Assembly: GCF_946481145.1 (NCBI RefSeq)
Contig: NZ_CAMLMJ010000005.1
Span: 123,558 to 187,557 of the forward strand
From: an uncultured Sediminibacterium sp.
Lineage (GTDB): Bacteria; Bacteroidota; Bacteroidia; Chitinophagales; Chitinophagaceae
DNA length: 64,000 bases
Direction of reading: 5' to 3'
In this document: piece after piece, positions 9,619-18,231 of the stretch
Numbering within the stretch: the stretch's first letter is position 1
Layout: every line of letters starts with the position of its first letter
The notes under the pieces: model-generated
What the model was told of the DNA's origin: nothing
Databases searched by the model: none
Seen by the model: the letters and a program-made list of their open reading frames with translations, nothing else
Program-made: the position numbers and the translations under genes

Positions 9619-9727
9619 GTGAATTGTGAATGGTCAATGGTGAATAGTGAGTAGGGCTTGTCTAGCCCCCTCTTCTTACTCACTACTCGCTATTCACCAT
9701 TGACCATTGACCATTCACAATTCACAC
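9619..9727. repeat. Inverted heptamer array (GTGAATG family)
   Basis: Left arm 9619-9653 consists of five 7-bp words: GTGAATT, GTGAATG, GTCAATG, GTGAATA, GTGAGTA. Right arm 9677-9727 carries the complements (TATTCAC, CATTGAC, CATTCAC, AATTCAC). The arms would pair into a hairpin of more than 30 bp around a ~25-nt loop. It lies between the divergent ABC gene and the YkuK-like gene, so it is not simply a terminator. Same family at 32566, 44507 and within the coding region at 59238. Confidence 0.85.
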
Positions 9728-9801
9728 TTGTTAATAATAAGATATTCTTACCCTGTTCAATTGCATGTGATTAATCGGTAACTTACAAAAACCTTCCAAA
9801 T

Positions 9802-10275
9802 ATGCGTTGGAGAAAATTTAATGGTGAACAGATCCAGTTGCCAATTAAAGAAGCGGTGGCCGAGGCCATCAGGCGCGAAACGGCAAAGGGAATTAAGCTC
9901 AAAGTATGTATTGGTACCGACAGCCAGGTAAAAGGCGAAGACACTGAATTTGCTACAGTGATCGTTTTTTTGCGTGAGCATAGCGGAGGCTTTATGTACA
10001 TACATAATGAGAAAACAAAACAGAAATACCACATCAAGGAAAGGATGTTGGTTGAAGTAGCCAAAAGTATTGAGATTGCGTACGAACTATGCGACCTGTT
10101 TATTGAACACCAGGTTGAGATGGAAGTACATGCCGATATCAATACCAATCCGCAGTTTAAAAGCAATGATGCATTAAGAGAAGCCATGGGTTATATTCTC
10201 GGAATGGGCTTTGCGTTTAAAGCCAAACCCGAAGCTTTTGCAAGTAGCTGTTGTGCGGATAAGGTGGTGAATTAA
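9802..10275 (+). CDS. YkuK-like RNase H-fold protein (DUF458)
   Basis: A 157-residue protein matching the DUF458/YkuK family, which has a ribonuclease H-like fold. Visible hallmarks are KVCIGTDSQVKG (residues ~34-45, with the likely metal-binding aspartate), the strand FATVIVFLREH, and the acidic cluster VHADINTNPQFKSND (~113-127). Family members are about 150-170 residues, so this is full length. The substrate is not known; a role on structured RNA or RNA-DNA hybrids is inferred from the fold. It is a single gene with no obvious operon partner. Confidence 0.83.
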   Translation: MRWRKFNGEQIQLPIKEAVAEAIRRETAKGIKLKVCIGTDSQVKGEDTEFATVIVFLREHSGGFMYIHNEKTKQKYHIKERMLVEVAKSIEIAYELCDLFIEHQVEMEVHADINTNPQFKSNDALREAMGYILGMGFAFKAKPEAFASSCCADKVVN

Positions 10276-10998
10276 TATTGCATTTACGTTGGTTTGTAAC
10301 AGTAAGGTTGCTGTTACTGCATTTTTGTCTCTTCTGGTTAATGTTTACAAGTTTGTACCTACATTAATTACTTTCTCAGAATCATAACTGTCGGGGGAAA
10401 ATAATCTGTAAGCTTCTAGCCTCTAGCGATTGCTGTCCGAGGAAATTTAACCGCAAGCTGTAGGTGTCGCGTATGATGAAACACATATTTTCATGATTTT
10501 AAGGATTAATCATGATAGATCTTGAAAATCATGAAGATCCGTGTTCTATTAATAGCAGATAATGCATTTACGGCAAGCAAATATTTCTTTGAGCAACTGA
10601 CTTTAAATTTTCTCCCCCTCTAATTCCATAAAAAGCAAAAAATCTAAAATAAGCACCCATCAAGGCTTGTAGCTTGCGGCTTGCAGCTTGAAGCCAATTT
10701 TCTCTGGACAGTCATGTCTCCGAATTCTAACCTATTAAGAGAAGTTTGTAAAAGAATCTGAGTGTTATACAGGTAAGGTCTGTTAATTATTTTGAAGCTT
10801 ATTACTCTGTGTTCGCATAAAACAAGAGATGCTTATCCCGAATAAGTATAAGTATCTGTCCCACTACGCAAGCACCGCAGTGTCTTAGTATATCTTTGGC
10901 AGACGTCAGTATGTAAACACATAACTGAAAAAATGAGGGTTGCTGTATCTATTTATGAGCTTTAAAGAGTTGGTGATTAATAAACTAATGGAAAAAAC
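10276..10998. other. Long intergenic region without a recognisable gene
   Basis: This 723-bp stretch separates the YkuK-like gene and the ORF6N gene. It holds a small hairpin (GTAACAG/CTGTTAC, about 10297-10318), the first copy of a diverged ~270-bp repeat (10411-10695, listed separately), and about 300 bp of A+T-rich sequence with a short hairpin near 10828 (CTTAT/ATAAG). No frame of useful length with protein-like composition was seen. The ORF6N promoter is presumably near the right end. Confidence 0.6.
10411..10695. repeat. Diverged dispersed repeat, copy 1, with internal hairpin
   Basis: The copy is bounded on the left by 7-bp words AGCTTCT and AGCCTCT (10411-10424) and on the right by GCTTGTA, GCTTGCG, GCTTGCA, GCTTGAA (10665-10692). 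Its core (10478-10547) is a long imperfect inverted repeat whose arms share TTTCATGATTTT. It matches 12437-12698 over about 265 bp with many substitutions, in the same orientation. Confidence 0.7.
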
Positions 10999-11559
10999 AT
11001 GGGTAAAGCGATAAAGATAACCGATGACCTCTTACTATCAAAGATACTGGACATACGGGGACATAAAGTAATGATTGACCGGGATATGGCGGAACTGTAT
11101 GGAGTGCCGACCAAGCGGTTGAATGAACAGGTGAAACGCAATATAAAAAGGTTTCCGGCGGATTTTATGTTCCAGCTAACGGAAGACGAGAAAGCTGAGG
11201 TGGTCGCAAAATGCGACCACCTCAGCACCATAAAATATTCACCGAATTTACCGTATGTGTTTACGGAGCATGGGGCGGTGATGCTGGCCAGTGTGTTGAA
11301 CAGTGTAAGAGCGATAGAAGTGAATGTAAGAATCGTAAAACTATTCAATGCCATGCGGGAGGTATTGCGAACTAACCAGACCTTATTACTAAAGCTGGAG
11401 AAAATAGATAAACATCTACAGGGGCAGGGTCATACGCTCAGGCAGCATAATGAAGAGATAGGTGTGTTGTTCGAATTGATAGATGAGTTGCGGAAGGAGA
11501 ATGAGCAACCACCAGTACGTAATCCGATTGGCTTTAAGCCACAACCAATAAAAAAATAG
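10999..11559 (+). CDS. ORF6N domain protein
   Basis: A 186-residue protein with an ORF6N domain (about residues 10-105). Hallmarks are DIRGHKVMIDRDMAELYGV, KRNIKRFPADFMFQLT and PYVFTEHGAVMLASVLNS. ORF6N/KilA-N-type domains are found in phage and mobile-element DNA-binding proteins, and are common as single genes in Bacteroidota chromosomes. The C-terminal ~75 residues are a charged helical region, probably a coiled coil. A perfect 15-bp inverted repeat with a 3-nt loop lies inside the coding region at 11194-11226. The gene and engB lie between two diverged repeat copies. A role in DNA binding is likely; its target is unknown. Confidence 0.87.
   Translation: MGKAIKITDDLLLSKILDIRGHKVMIDRDMAELYGVPTKRLNEQVKRNIKRFPADFMFQLTEDEKAEVVAKCDHLSTIKYSPNLPYVFTEHGAVMLASVLNSVRAIEVNVRIVKLFNAMREVLRTNQTLLLKLEKIDKHLQGQGHTLRQHNEEIGVLFELIDELRKENEQPPVRNPIGFKPQPIKK
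11194..11226. repeat. Perfect 15-bp inverted repeat inside the ORF6N gene
   Basis: GCTGAGGTGGTCGCA (11194-11208) and its exact complement (11212-11226) flank the triplet AAA. It encodes the EVVAKCDHL segment of the ORF6N domain. The stem is G+C-rich compared with the surroundings. Confidence 0.85.
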
Positions 11560-11732
11560 CAGGAATATATCTCTAAGATCAATTCTTCTTTCTCGGTAGG
11601 GTGTTCAAAAAAAATAGTTTGTCTCAGATTATGTGGAAACAAATAAAAAGGGAAACACTTCTGAAAAAGGAATTAGGTTTTATACAACTTAACGCTTAAA
11701 GCTGGAACAGTTTTCTCTTTAATTTCTTTCAA

Positions 11733-12362
11733 TTATTTTGTTATTTCATTATTGCAGGATTCAATAAACACCAGCATCTCCTCTCTACCCAATTTCTTCT
11801 CCGCACTAGTCACAAAATGCCTGGGTAAAAACTGCCAGGTGGTTTTTAGTGTATCAAAAAATGCTTTGATATTCCTTTCCACTACCGCAGGTTTTTCTTT
11901 ATCTGTTTTCGTAAACACCAATGAAAAAACCACACCCCATTTATCTAATTGACTGATGAATTCAAGATCATTTTTTTGTGGGCCATGTCTGCTGTCGATT
12001 AATACAAATACCTGTGTAAGATTTTCACGCTTGCGGAAATAGCCTTCAATCATTTGCTCCCATCTTCGTCTGTCACTCTGCGAACGTTTGGCATAACCAT
12101 ATCCCGGTAAGTCTACCAGATACCATTTTGCATTTGGTCCTTTGTTGCCTGTACTGCTTTCTATTACAAAATGGTTGATCAATTGTGTTTTACCTGGTGT
12201 TGCAGATGTCTTAGCCAAACTACGCTGACCTGTCAGCATATTAATCAGTGAAGATTTTCCCACATTACTTCTGCCGATAAATGCATATTCAGGATAATCC
12301 GGTTTTGGACATTTATCGAAGCTTGGACTTGAGATCAGGTAGGTGGCTTTCTTTATTTCCAT
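11733..12362 (-). CDS. engB: Ribosome biogenesis GTPase YihA/YsxC
   Basis: A 209-residue GTPase needed for late assembly of the large ribosomal subunit. The G1 loop is GRSNVGKSSL (residues ~29-38), G3 is DLPGYGYAK, and G4 is in FTKTDK. Length and motif order fit EngB (YihA/YsxC). The start ATG at 12360-12362 lies only 12 bp after a strong hairpin with flanking T/A runs. The gene stands alone between the ORF6N gene and a TonB receptor. Identification is firm. Confidence 0.96.
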   Translation of the reverse strand: MEIKKATYLISSPSFDKCPKPDYPEYAFIGRSNVGKSSLINMLTGQRSLAKTSATPGKTQLINHFVIESSTGNKGPNAKWYLVDLPGYGYAKRSQSDRRRWEQMIEGYFRKRENLTQVFVLIDSRHGPQKNDLEFISQLDKWGVVFSLVFTKTDKEKPAVVERNIKAFFDTLKTTWQFLPRHFVTSAEKKLGREEMLVFIESCNNEITK

Positions 12363-12374
12363 CCTGTAAAACTA

Positions 12375-12412
12375 CTAAAAAGCCGGCTGACTGCTGTTAG
12401 CCGGCTTTTTAG
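12375..12412. terminator. Symmetric hairpin next to the engB start
   Basis: A 14-bp perfect stem (CTAAAAAGCCGGCT and its complement) with a 10-nt loop has a T run on either strand, so it could terminate in both directions. On the minus strand it ends 12 bp before the engB ATG. It may be the terminator of upstream transcription or a leader structure of engB. Confidence 0.75.
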
Positions 12413-12436
12413 TTGGGAAAACTTATAGGCATTGCT

Positions 12437-12698
12437 TTCCGGTGAAATTTAGCTGCGAGTTGAAAGTCGCGTGTATTATGGAACACTGATTATCATGATT
12501 TTCAAGATCTATCATGATAAATCCTGAAAAGCATGATAATCAGTGTTCTATTAATACCAGATAGTGACTCAACAGGAATCTATTATTTCTTTAACCAGCT
12601 CATTTTAAATTATCCCAACTCTTTTATTCCATTCAAAGCACAAAGCTTATAACAAACACAAGTCCAGGCTTGCAGCTTGCAGCCTGTGGCTTATAGCT
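12437..12698. repeat. Diverged dispersed repeat, copy 2, with near-perfect hairpin
   Basis: This second copy of the element at 10411-10695 occupies most of the 357-bp spacer between engB and the TonB receptor. At 12481-12548 it has a 17-bp perfect inverted repeat (GAACACTGATTATCATG and complement) with a further partly paired interior. It ends in the words GCTTGCA, GCTTGCA, GCCTGTG, GCTTATA (12668-12695), on the same 7-bp step as copy 1. Confidence 0.75.
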
Positions 12699-12719
12699 AA
12701 TTGCTCTATCTATAACTGG

Positions 12720-14945
12720 TTAAAATGATACCCTTACACTTGCAATAAGATTGCTGCCGGCTGCTACTACACCAGAGGAATAAGGGCGATATAGTTGATT
12801 CGTGATATTCTCCCAGCCTAACTGTGCACTTACATTACCTGTGATACGGTAAGCTGCCTTGCAGTTTATTGTGTACCAGGATGGCGCATAAGGTTTGCCA
12901 TTTTGATCCACAGCATAAATAGCTGTTTTCGTTTGTTCACTTGGAGCAAGGTCTTTATTGGCTATTTCACTGTTATAATCCATCGATACCTGAATCGTTA
13001 GGTTATTTCTTTCGAAATTAAACTGTGTACTACCAAAAAATGGAGGTGCATGCCTTAATGGTACCTGCTCATTTTTAGTATCATCTGTTTCTTCTCCTTT
13101 AATCCAGTTAAGCTTTGTTTGCCAGTTTAGGTTTGGGGTAAAATACCATTGCCATCCCGTTTGTATTCCCCACACTTTTGCACTGGCAACATTTTGTATG
13201 GCTTCCACATTACTCATGGTTCCGTCGTACATAATGGTGCTTTGTCCATTAAACTGAAATGGCCTGCGTGTAAGGGCATTGTTGAGCCAGGAATAAAACA
13301 GGTTTACATAGGCATTGAATTTTTTTGAGCGGTTGTATTGCAAACCCCATTCAGCATTCCATGCATACTCCGGTTTAAGGTTTACATTGGGCACAACAAC
13401 AACTCCGGGGGCGCTTTCAAATACTTTTCCTATATCATCAATATTTGGCATCCGGAATCCTGATGAAACAACACCAGTCATCTGCCATTCTTCCGACATC
13501 TTGTAAACAAGGCCCGTACTCATGGTAATATTGCCCGCATTGAGAGAAGCATTGGTAAAGGGAAACTTAAAGAACGTAGTATCGAAGTTTGCTTTTACAT
13601 TATTATGATTGTAACGCAAACCAGCTGATAGTGTGAGGTTTCCCTTCAACTTGTTTTTATAGCTCAGGTAAACAGCAATGGAATTCCAGGTAGCTCCATC
13701 CGGGTACCTGGATGCAACTTTTGTTACAGATCCATTGGAAATGTTTTCACTTATGCCGTCAGAACCCACTTTATTATATACAAACTCGGCACCATAAAAT
13801 ATTTCCTGTTTACTGTTCAGTTGTTTTTGTAAGTCGAGGTTAATAGCTGATGCCAAAACGGTTTCTGTTTGTGTGCGTCGATTATTATTTCCTCTTCTTC
13901 TGTCGATACGGCTTTCTTCATAGTCCTGTACAGATATGGTTAGCCTGGCCTGATCATAAATACCTGCTTTCTTTTTATGCTGCACCTGTAAATGGTGCAT
14001 TTTCCAATCTTGCGGCCCATAGTTCCACTCAGCAAACCGTAATGCCCCACTGGCATATTCAATCAGCCTGTCGTAGCGGGGAATATTCGAAGTAGTTGAG
14101 TAATGAAAACCATATTGCAGGTCCCAGTTTTCAGTGGGCTTATACCGTAGTTTGTTTATGGAATTGCGCTGTTGGTATCCTGTAAAACGTTGTACACGAG
14201 GATCCGGGTTGGTGAATATAACATCGGCATTACCAACCCTTTGGACATACTGTGGGCGCAGGTAGCCAGACTGCCCGCCATTTTTTCCCATTTTCAGGTC
14301 ACCAAAATCACTGTAGCTGAAACTGGAGAGGAAGGAAAGTTTATTACCTGCAATATTGAAATCAGCATGCAATGTTTTTTCCTGATTGGCAGTTGAATAA
14401 CGGGTAGCAGCATTTCCTGTAACCAGTGTTTTCTTACCGGTACTGAATTTTGGATTAAGTGTATGAAAATCCATTACTCCACCAATTGCATCACTTCCAT
14501 ATAAAATTGAACCCGGACCAAATATCACTTCAGCATCTTCCAGGGCAAGGGGATCGAGAGAAATTACATTCTGAATATTACCACTTCTGTAAATGGCATT
14601 ATTCATTCTTACACCATCAACCACAATTAATACCCTGTTGGTTGCAAACCCTCTGATCATCGGACTTCCACCTCCTTGCTGACTTTTCTGTATAAAAACC
14701 TCACCGGTAGTGCCTAAAAGATTGGCCATGGTTTGAGGATTTTTTAGCCTGGTTTGTTTTAAGTTAATCTTTGTAATCCGGTTGGGTATTTCATTTATTT
14801 TTTGTTCCCACTTGTTGTAGGAAACAACCACTTCATCGAGCGCTTTGCCTGATATAATACTGTCTTTAACTTGTTGTGCCTGTATCGTATTACTGAATAG
14901 CAGACATGTTGCTGCACAACATGCCCATGCTATGTTAAATCGCAT
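12720..14945 (-). CDS. TonB-dependent outer-membrane receptor (haem/siderophore-like)
   Basis: A 741-residue receptor with a signal peptide (residues ~1-23, ending IQAQ). There is no carboxypeptidase-like domain: a TonB-box region (LDEVVVSYNKWEQK) leads straight into the plug (~50-165; MIRGFATNRVLIVVDGVRMN, FGPGSILYGSDAIGGVMDFH). The barrel ends with the aromatic-terminated strand LIASVRVSF expected of an outer-membrane protein. The plug resembles haem/haemoglobin receptors. The haem-binding-domain protein encoded next to it on the same strand fits such a link but does not prove it. The ligand remains inference. Confidence 0.88.
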   Translation of the reverse strand: MRFNIAWACCAATCLLFSNTIQAQQVKDSIISGKALDEVVVSYNKWEQKINEIPNRITKINLKQTRLKNPQTMANLLGTTGEVFIQKSQQGGGSPMIRGFATNRVLIVVDGVRMNNAIYRSGNIQNVISLDPLALEDAEVIFGPGSILYGSDAIGGVMDFHTLNPKFSTGKKTLVTGNAATRYSTANQEKTLHADFNIAGNKLSFLSSFSYSDFGDLKMGKNGGQSGYLRPQYVQRVGNADVIFTNPDPRVQRFTGYQQRNSINKLRYKPTENWDLQYGFHYSTTSNIPRYDRLIEYASGALRFAEWNYGPQDWKMHHLQVQHKKKAGIYDQARLTISVQDYEESRIDRRRGNNNRRTQTETVLASAINLDLQKQLNSKQEIFYGAEFVYNKVGSDGISENISNGSVTKVASRYPDGATWNSIAVYLSYKNKLKGNLTLSAGLRYNHNNVKANFDTTFFKFPFTNASLNAGNITMSTGLVYKMSEEWQMTGVVSSGFRMPNIDDIGKVFESAPGVVVVPNVNLKPEYAWNAEWGLQYNRSKKFNAYVNLFYSWLNNALTRRPFQFNGQSTIMYDGTMSNVEAIQNVASAKVWGIQTGWQWYFTPNLNWQTKLNWIKGEETDDTKNEQVPLRHAPPFFGSTQFNFERNNLTIQVSMDYNSEIANKDLAPSEQTKTAIYAVDQNGKPYAPSWYTINCKAAYRITGNVSAQLGWENITNQLYRPYSSGVVAAGSNLIASVRVSF

Positions 14946-14990
14946 ATATTACTGTTTAAAAAGTTAGATAAATAATCAGCTTAAAAACAG

Positions 14991-15485
14991 TCATTGCTTT
15001 GGTGGCGGTAAAAGAATACCTGGCTGGAATTGAGGCTTTAAAAGCTCATAATAAGCGCCATGTTGGCGCTTAAATAAATGCAGAAGATTTTTGGTAAATA
15101 GTTGAGTCCCCTCATGTATGCTTACAAAGCAGGAAGCATATTCAAGTAGTAGTGGAGATTTTTGATTGTCTTCCGTAGCATCATCCAATAGTTGATACAA
15201 TGCTTTTTCCTGATGGTCGTAAAGTCCTTTTACCAGATAGCTTCCGTCGGGTAATTTTTCAATGCTGCTTACGTCGAAAAGTACATCGTTAATGATGAGT
15301 TCTTCATCTTCTTCATACCACTTCAAACTTGTTAAATGAACAGTGTTTAATTCTTTCGATTTAAAAGCACGTTTCATTTCAGCGTGGATAGCTTTTTCCT
15401 GAATATAAAATAAAACAAAACCTGTTAGCGGGAATGCCACTAACAGGAGTATAATAAATGCAATTATTTTTTTTAGTTCCGGCAA
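14991..15485 (-). CDS. Membrane-anchored protein of unknown function, coupled to the haem-binding protein gene
   Basis: A 164-residue protein that I do not recognise. One hydrophobic segment (residues ~7-27) is followed by a soluble part with alternating strands and helices (for example ELIINDVLFDVSSIEKL) that should be periplasmic. The start is TTG at 15483-15485, one base after the TGA of the upstream gene; no ATG fits in that area, so translational coupling is likely. It forms a two-gene unit with the Haem_bd protein and may be its partner. No known domain was seen. Confidence 0.72.
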   Translation of the reverse strand: MPELKKIIAFIILLLVAFPLTGFVLFYIQEKAIHAEMKRAFKSKELNTVHLTSLKWYEEDEELIINDVLFDVSSIEKLPDGSYLVKGLYDHQEKALYQLLDDATEDNQKSPLLLEYASCFVSIHEGTQLFTKNLLHLFKRQHGAYYELLKPQFQPGILLPPPKQ

Positions 15486-15486
15486 A

Positions 15487-15978
15487 TCAATTGCGTTTTC
15501 TAATGAGGCTGTCTATGGGGTAATGAGCTTTCATGGTATCCATAACGGCCTGAGCCCAGGAGGTAAGTGTTACCCTTTCTTCATCACTTAATTTAGCATT
15601 ACGGTGAATCCAGGTATAAGAATCGAGAGGCATTTCTTTTTCTTTCACCTGCTCCACTACCTCTTCCATTTTATGGTATTGTTTTCTTAAGCTATAGGTA
15701 CTGTATTCATCGAAATTCAAATGCTTTTTTCCTTCTTTAATATGGTCATCTAACCACCATGTAACCGGTTGTACAGCAGCATACCAGGGATAAATGGTGT
15801 TATTGGTATGGCAGTCGTTACAAGCTTTTGTAAGTATGGTATTTACATCTGCTGAAACGGCATACATCGTATTGATATTTTTGCTTTTATCAGCGGATAC
15901 ATTTTTTTCCGGACGGAAAAACTGTATCGCTATAAATGCGATCAATAAAATAACCAGGATTTTTTTAAAGATTTTCAT
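15487..15978 (-). CDS. Haem-binding domain protein (Haem_bd family)
   Basis: A 163-residue protein with an N-terminal membrane anchor or signal (residues ~4-22) and a Haem_bd domain. The single haem-attachment motif is CNDCH (about residues 53-57), followed by TIYPWYAAVQPVTWWLDDHI, the characteristic aromatic block of this family. It should bind one c-type haem in the periplasm. The gene lies 22 bp after gpmI and directly ahead of a small membrane protein with which it is probably co-translated. Electron transfer or haem sensing are possible roles; neither is shown. Confidence 0.88.
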   Translation of the reverse strand: MKIFKKILVILLIAFIAIQFFRPEKNVSADKSKNINTMYAVSADVNTILTKACNDCHTNNTIYPWYAAVQPVTWWLDDHIKEGKKHLNFDEYSTYSLRKQYHKMEEVVEQVKEKEMPLDSYTWIHRNAKLSDEERVTLTSWAQAVMDTMKAHYPIDSLIRKRN

Positions 15979-16000
15979 GTTAAAAGGGTTGTTGAGGGTA

Positions 16001-17521
16001 TTAAATTAACACATTTCCTGTCATCTCCTTTGGAATGGGTAAACCCATAACTGTTAATATGGTAGGAGCAAGATCGCCCAGTTTACCTTGTTTTATCGGA
16101 GCGTTCCATGTTCTATCGATGATAAAAAACGGAACAGGATTTAGTGTATGTGCTGTATTTGGACTTCCATCTTCATTGATCATAAAGTCGGCATTGCCAT
16201 GGTCTGCAGTGAGGAATATGGTGTAGCCGTTTGCGAGTCCGGCAGTAACAACCCTGTTTACACAGGCATCTACAGTTTCTGCTGCTTTGATGGCTGCAGA
16301 GAATACACCTGTATGTCCAACCATATCTGTGTTGGCATAATTCAGGCAAATGAAGTCAGCGGAACCAGCTTCAATTTCCGGGATGAGTTTATCGGTAATT
16401 TCAACGGCACTCATTTCAGGTTGGAGATCGTAAGTGGCTACCTTTGGTGAAGGCACCATGATTCTTTTTTCACCTTTATAGGGTTCTTCCCTTCCACCAC
16501 TAAAGAAAAAAGTAACATGGGGGTATTTTTCTGTTTCTGCAATACGTATCTGTGTTTTACCATTTGCTTCGAGTACTTCTCCCAGCGTGTTGGTTAAATT
16601 ATCGTTCTCGAAAATGACATGCACATTTTTAAACTTATGATCATACAATGTCATGGTGGTATAATGGAGGTTAAGCGGCTCCATATCAAACGCTGGAAAT
16701 GATTGCTGGGTAAGTACTTCCGTAATTTCGCGACAGCGATCAGTTCTGAAATTGAAACAAATAACTGCATCGCCTTCCTGTATAGCAGCAATTGGTTGAC
16801 CCTGATCATTGGTAATAATGGTAGGTAGGATAAATTCATCCGTAATACCGGCTTGATATGCTTTTTCAATAGCACTTATGGCATTTGGTGCTGTTGGACC
16901 TGCAGATTTAACAAGGCAGTCATAAGCCATTTTTACCCTTTCCCAGCGTTTATCTCTATCCATGGCGTAATAACGTCCACTAACGGTTGCAATAGTTCCG
17001 GCAGAATTGGCGAGGTGATTTTGAAGTTCAGTCACAAAACCAAGCCCGCTTTTAGGATCTGTATCCCGTCCATCAGTAAACACATGGATGAATACTTTTG
17101 TGAGTCCTTTTTGCTTGCATAAATCGCAGATGGCTTTCAGGTGGTTAATATGAGAGTGAACCCCACCATTGCTCACTAAACCTATGAGGTGTAATGCCTT
17201 ATCCTGATTTTTTGCATAACTCAGCGAATCCTGAAATGCAGTATTGCCTGCTAATTCACCAGATTTAACAGCAACATTAATACGCTGTAATTCCTGGTAT
17301 ACAATTCGTCCTGCGCCAAGGTTAAGATGCCCCACTTCACTGTTTCCCATTTGTCCCTCCGGTAAACCAACCTCTTCTCCACAGGTTACAAGCGTTGTAT
17401 TTGGATAGTTTTTGTATAATGAACTAACAAATGGCACATTTGCCTGTTGGATGGCATCAGCGGAAGCTGTTTTTCCAAGTCCCCAACCATCCATAATAAC
17501 TAAAATTACTTTCTTGCTCAT
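16001..17521 (-). CDS. gpmI: 2,3-bisphosphoglycerate-independent phosphoglycerate mutase
   Basis: A 506-residue cytoplasmic enzyme that interconverts 3- and 2-phosphoglycerate in glycolysis, using two manganese ions. The N-terminal metal site is in VILVIMDGWGLGK; the catalytic serine lies in EGQMGNSEVGHLNLGAG (about residue 63); the other metal ligands are in NYANTDMVGHTG and LTADHGNAD. Length fits the family (~510). The start at 17519-17521 gives the expected N-terminus. Two haem-associated genes follow on the same strand and may be read from the same transcript. Confidence 0.97.
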   Translation of the reverse strand: MSKKVILVIMDGWGLGKTASADAIQQANVPFVSSLYKNYPNTTLVTCGEEVGLPEGQMGNSEVGHLNLGAGRIVYQELQRINVAVKSGELAGNTAFQDSLSYAKNQDKALHLIGLVSNGGVHSHINHLKAICDLCKQKGLTKVFIHVFTDGRDTDPKSGLGFVTELQNHLANSAGTIATVSGRYYAMDRDKRWERVKMAYDCLVKSAGPTAPNAISAIEKAYQAGITDEFILPTIITNDQGQPIAAIQEGDAVICFNFRTDRCREITEVLTQQSFPAFDMEPLNLHYTTMTLYDHKFKNVHVIFENDNLTNTLGEVLEANGKTQIRIAETEKYPHVTFFFSGGREEPYKGEKRIMVPSPKVATYDLQPEMSAVEITDKLIPEIEAGSADFICLNYANTDMVGHTGVFSAAIKAAETVDACVNRVVTAGLANGYTIFLTADHGNADFMINEDGSPNTAHTLNPVPFFIIDRTWNAPIKQGKLGDLAPTILTVMGLPIPKEMTGNVLI

Positions 17522-17726
17522 ATAATAAAATGATCTTTTGCGTTAATTGCTGATTTGGTACTAACTTTAGCGATATACCAGATTCTCCCAAAGTTGGCAT
17601 GTTTTTGGCAAATAGTAAGGGAGAATACAAAATAAAATGACTGAAATTGGCCTTATTTGGTTGGTTAATAGAACATAGAAATGTTTATTGGCAAATTAAG
17701 GTGGCTAAATCTATAAAAATTAAGAC

Positions 17727-18107
17727 ATGAAAACGTTTTTTTTAACCTTCGGACTGGCTTTCGCACTGGTTTCTTTTACCGTTCAGGGACCAACTGATGC
17801 GATAGTGCGCTCACTGAAATCTGCTAGTGCAGAACAGGTGGCATCTCATTTTGAAGATTATATTGATATGAAGCTGCTTGAAAAAGATGAGGTAAAAAAT
17901 ATGAGCAAACCCCAGGCAACTATTGCGCTCAAGAATTTCTTCAGCGATAAGGGTATCAGGGGATTTGAGAAAGTATCTGAACGTGAGATTGGTAATACCA
18001 TGTACATGACGGGTAAACTACTGAATAACGATAAGGGATATAATATAACCGTAATGCTGAAACAGAAAGAAGGGCATTACCAGATACTTACGGTACGGAT
18101 AAATTAA
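17727..18107 (+). CDS. DUF4783 family secreted protein
   Basis: A 126-residue protein with a signal peptide (residues ~1-20) and a small alpha/beta domain matching DUF4783, a Bacteroidota family related in fold to the NTF2-like cone. Visible features are AIVRSLKSASAEQVASHF, IALKNFFSDKGIRGFE and the C-terminal strand EGHYQILTVRIN. It lies upstream of nadC, an arrangement seen in other Bacteroidota. No catalytic residues can be named. A palindromic heptamer element separates it from nadC. Confidence 0.83.
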   Translation: MKTFFLTFGLAFALVSFTVQGPTDAIVRSLKSASAEQVASHFEDYIDMKLLEKDEVKNMSKPQATIALKNFFSDKGIRGFEKVSEREIGNTMYMTGKLLNNDKGYNITVMLKQKEGHYQILTVRIN

Positions 18108-18120
18108 TCGGGATAGTTTT

Positions 18121-18174
18121 GTTTATTGAGACCATAGACTATGGTCCATGGACCATGGTCTATGGTCTCAATAA
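18121..18174. repeat. 54-bp near-perfect palindrome (CCATGG family)
   Basis: The sequence reads almost identically on both strands: arms GTTTATTGAGACCATAG (18121-18137) and its exact complement (18158-18174) enclose a CATGG-rich core. The core words belong to the CATAGTC/CATGGTC family. It follows the DUF4783 stop by 13 bp and would form a very stable cruciform or RNA hairpin. Confidence 0.85.
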
Positions 18175-18219
18175 ACGGCAGAACTTTTAAACAGGCCTGT
18201 TTTTCTTGTATGCTTCAAT

Positions 18220-18227
18220 TAGTTTTG
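18220..18227 (+). promoter_or_regulatory. Candidate -7 box very close to the nadC start
   Basis: TAGTTTTG matches TAnnTTTG and ends 4 bp before the nadC ATG, so a transcript started here would have almost no leader. No good -33 element was found. Confidence 0.35.
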
Positions 18228-18231
18228 TTAA

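Noticed and set aside
10999..11559. Prophage remnant based on the ORF6N gene
   Set aside because: No integrase, structural or lysis gene is present; solitary ORF6N genes are common in Bacteroidota chromosomes.
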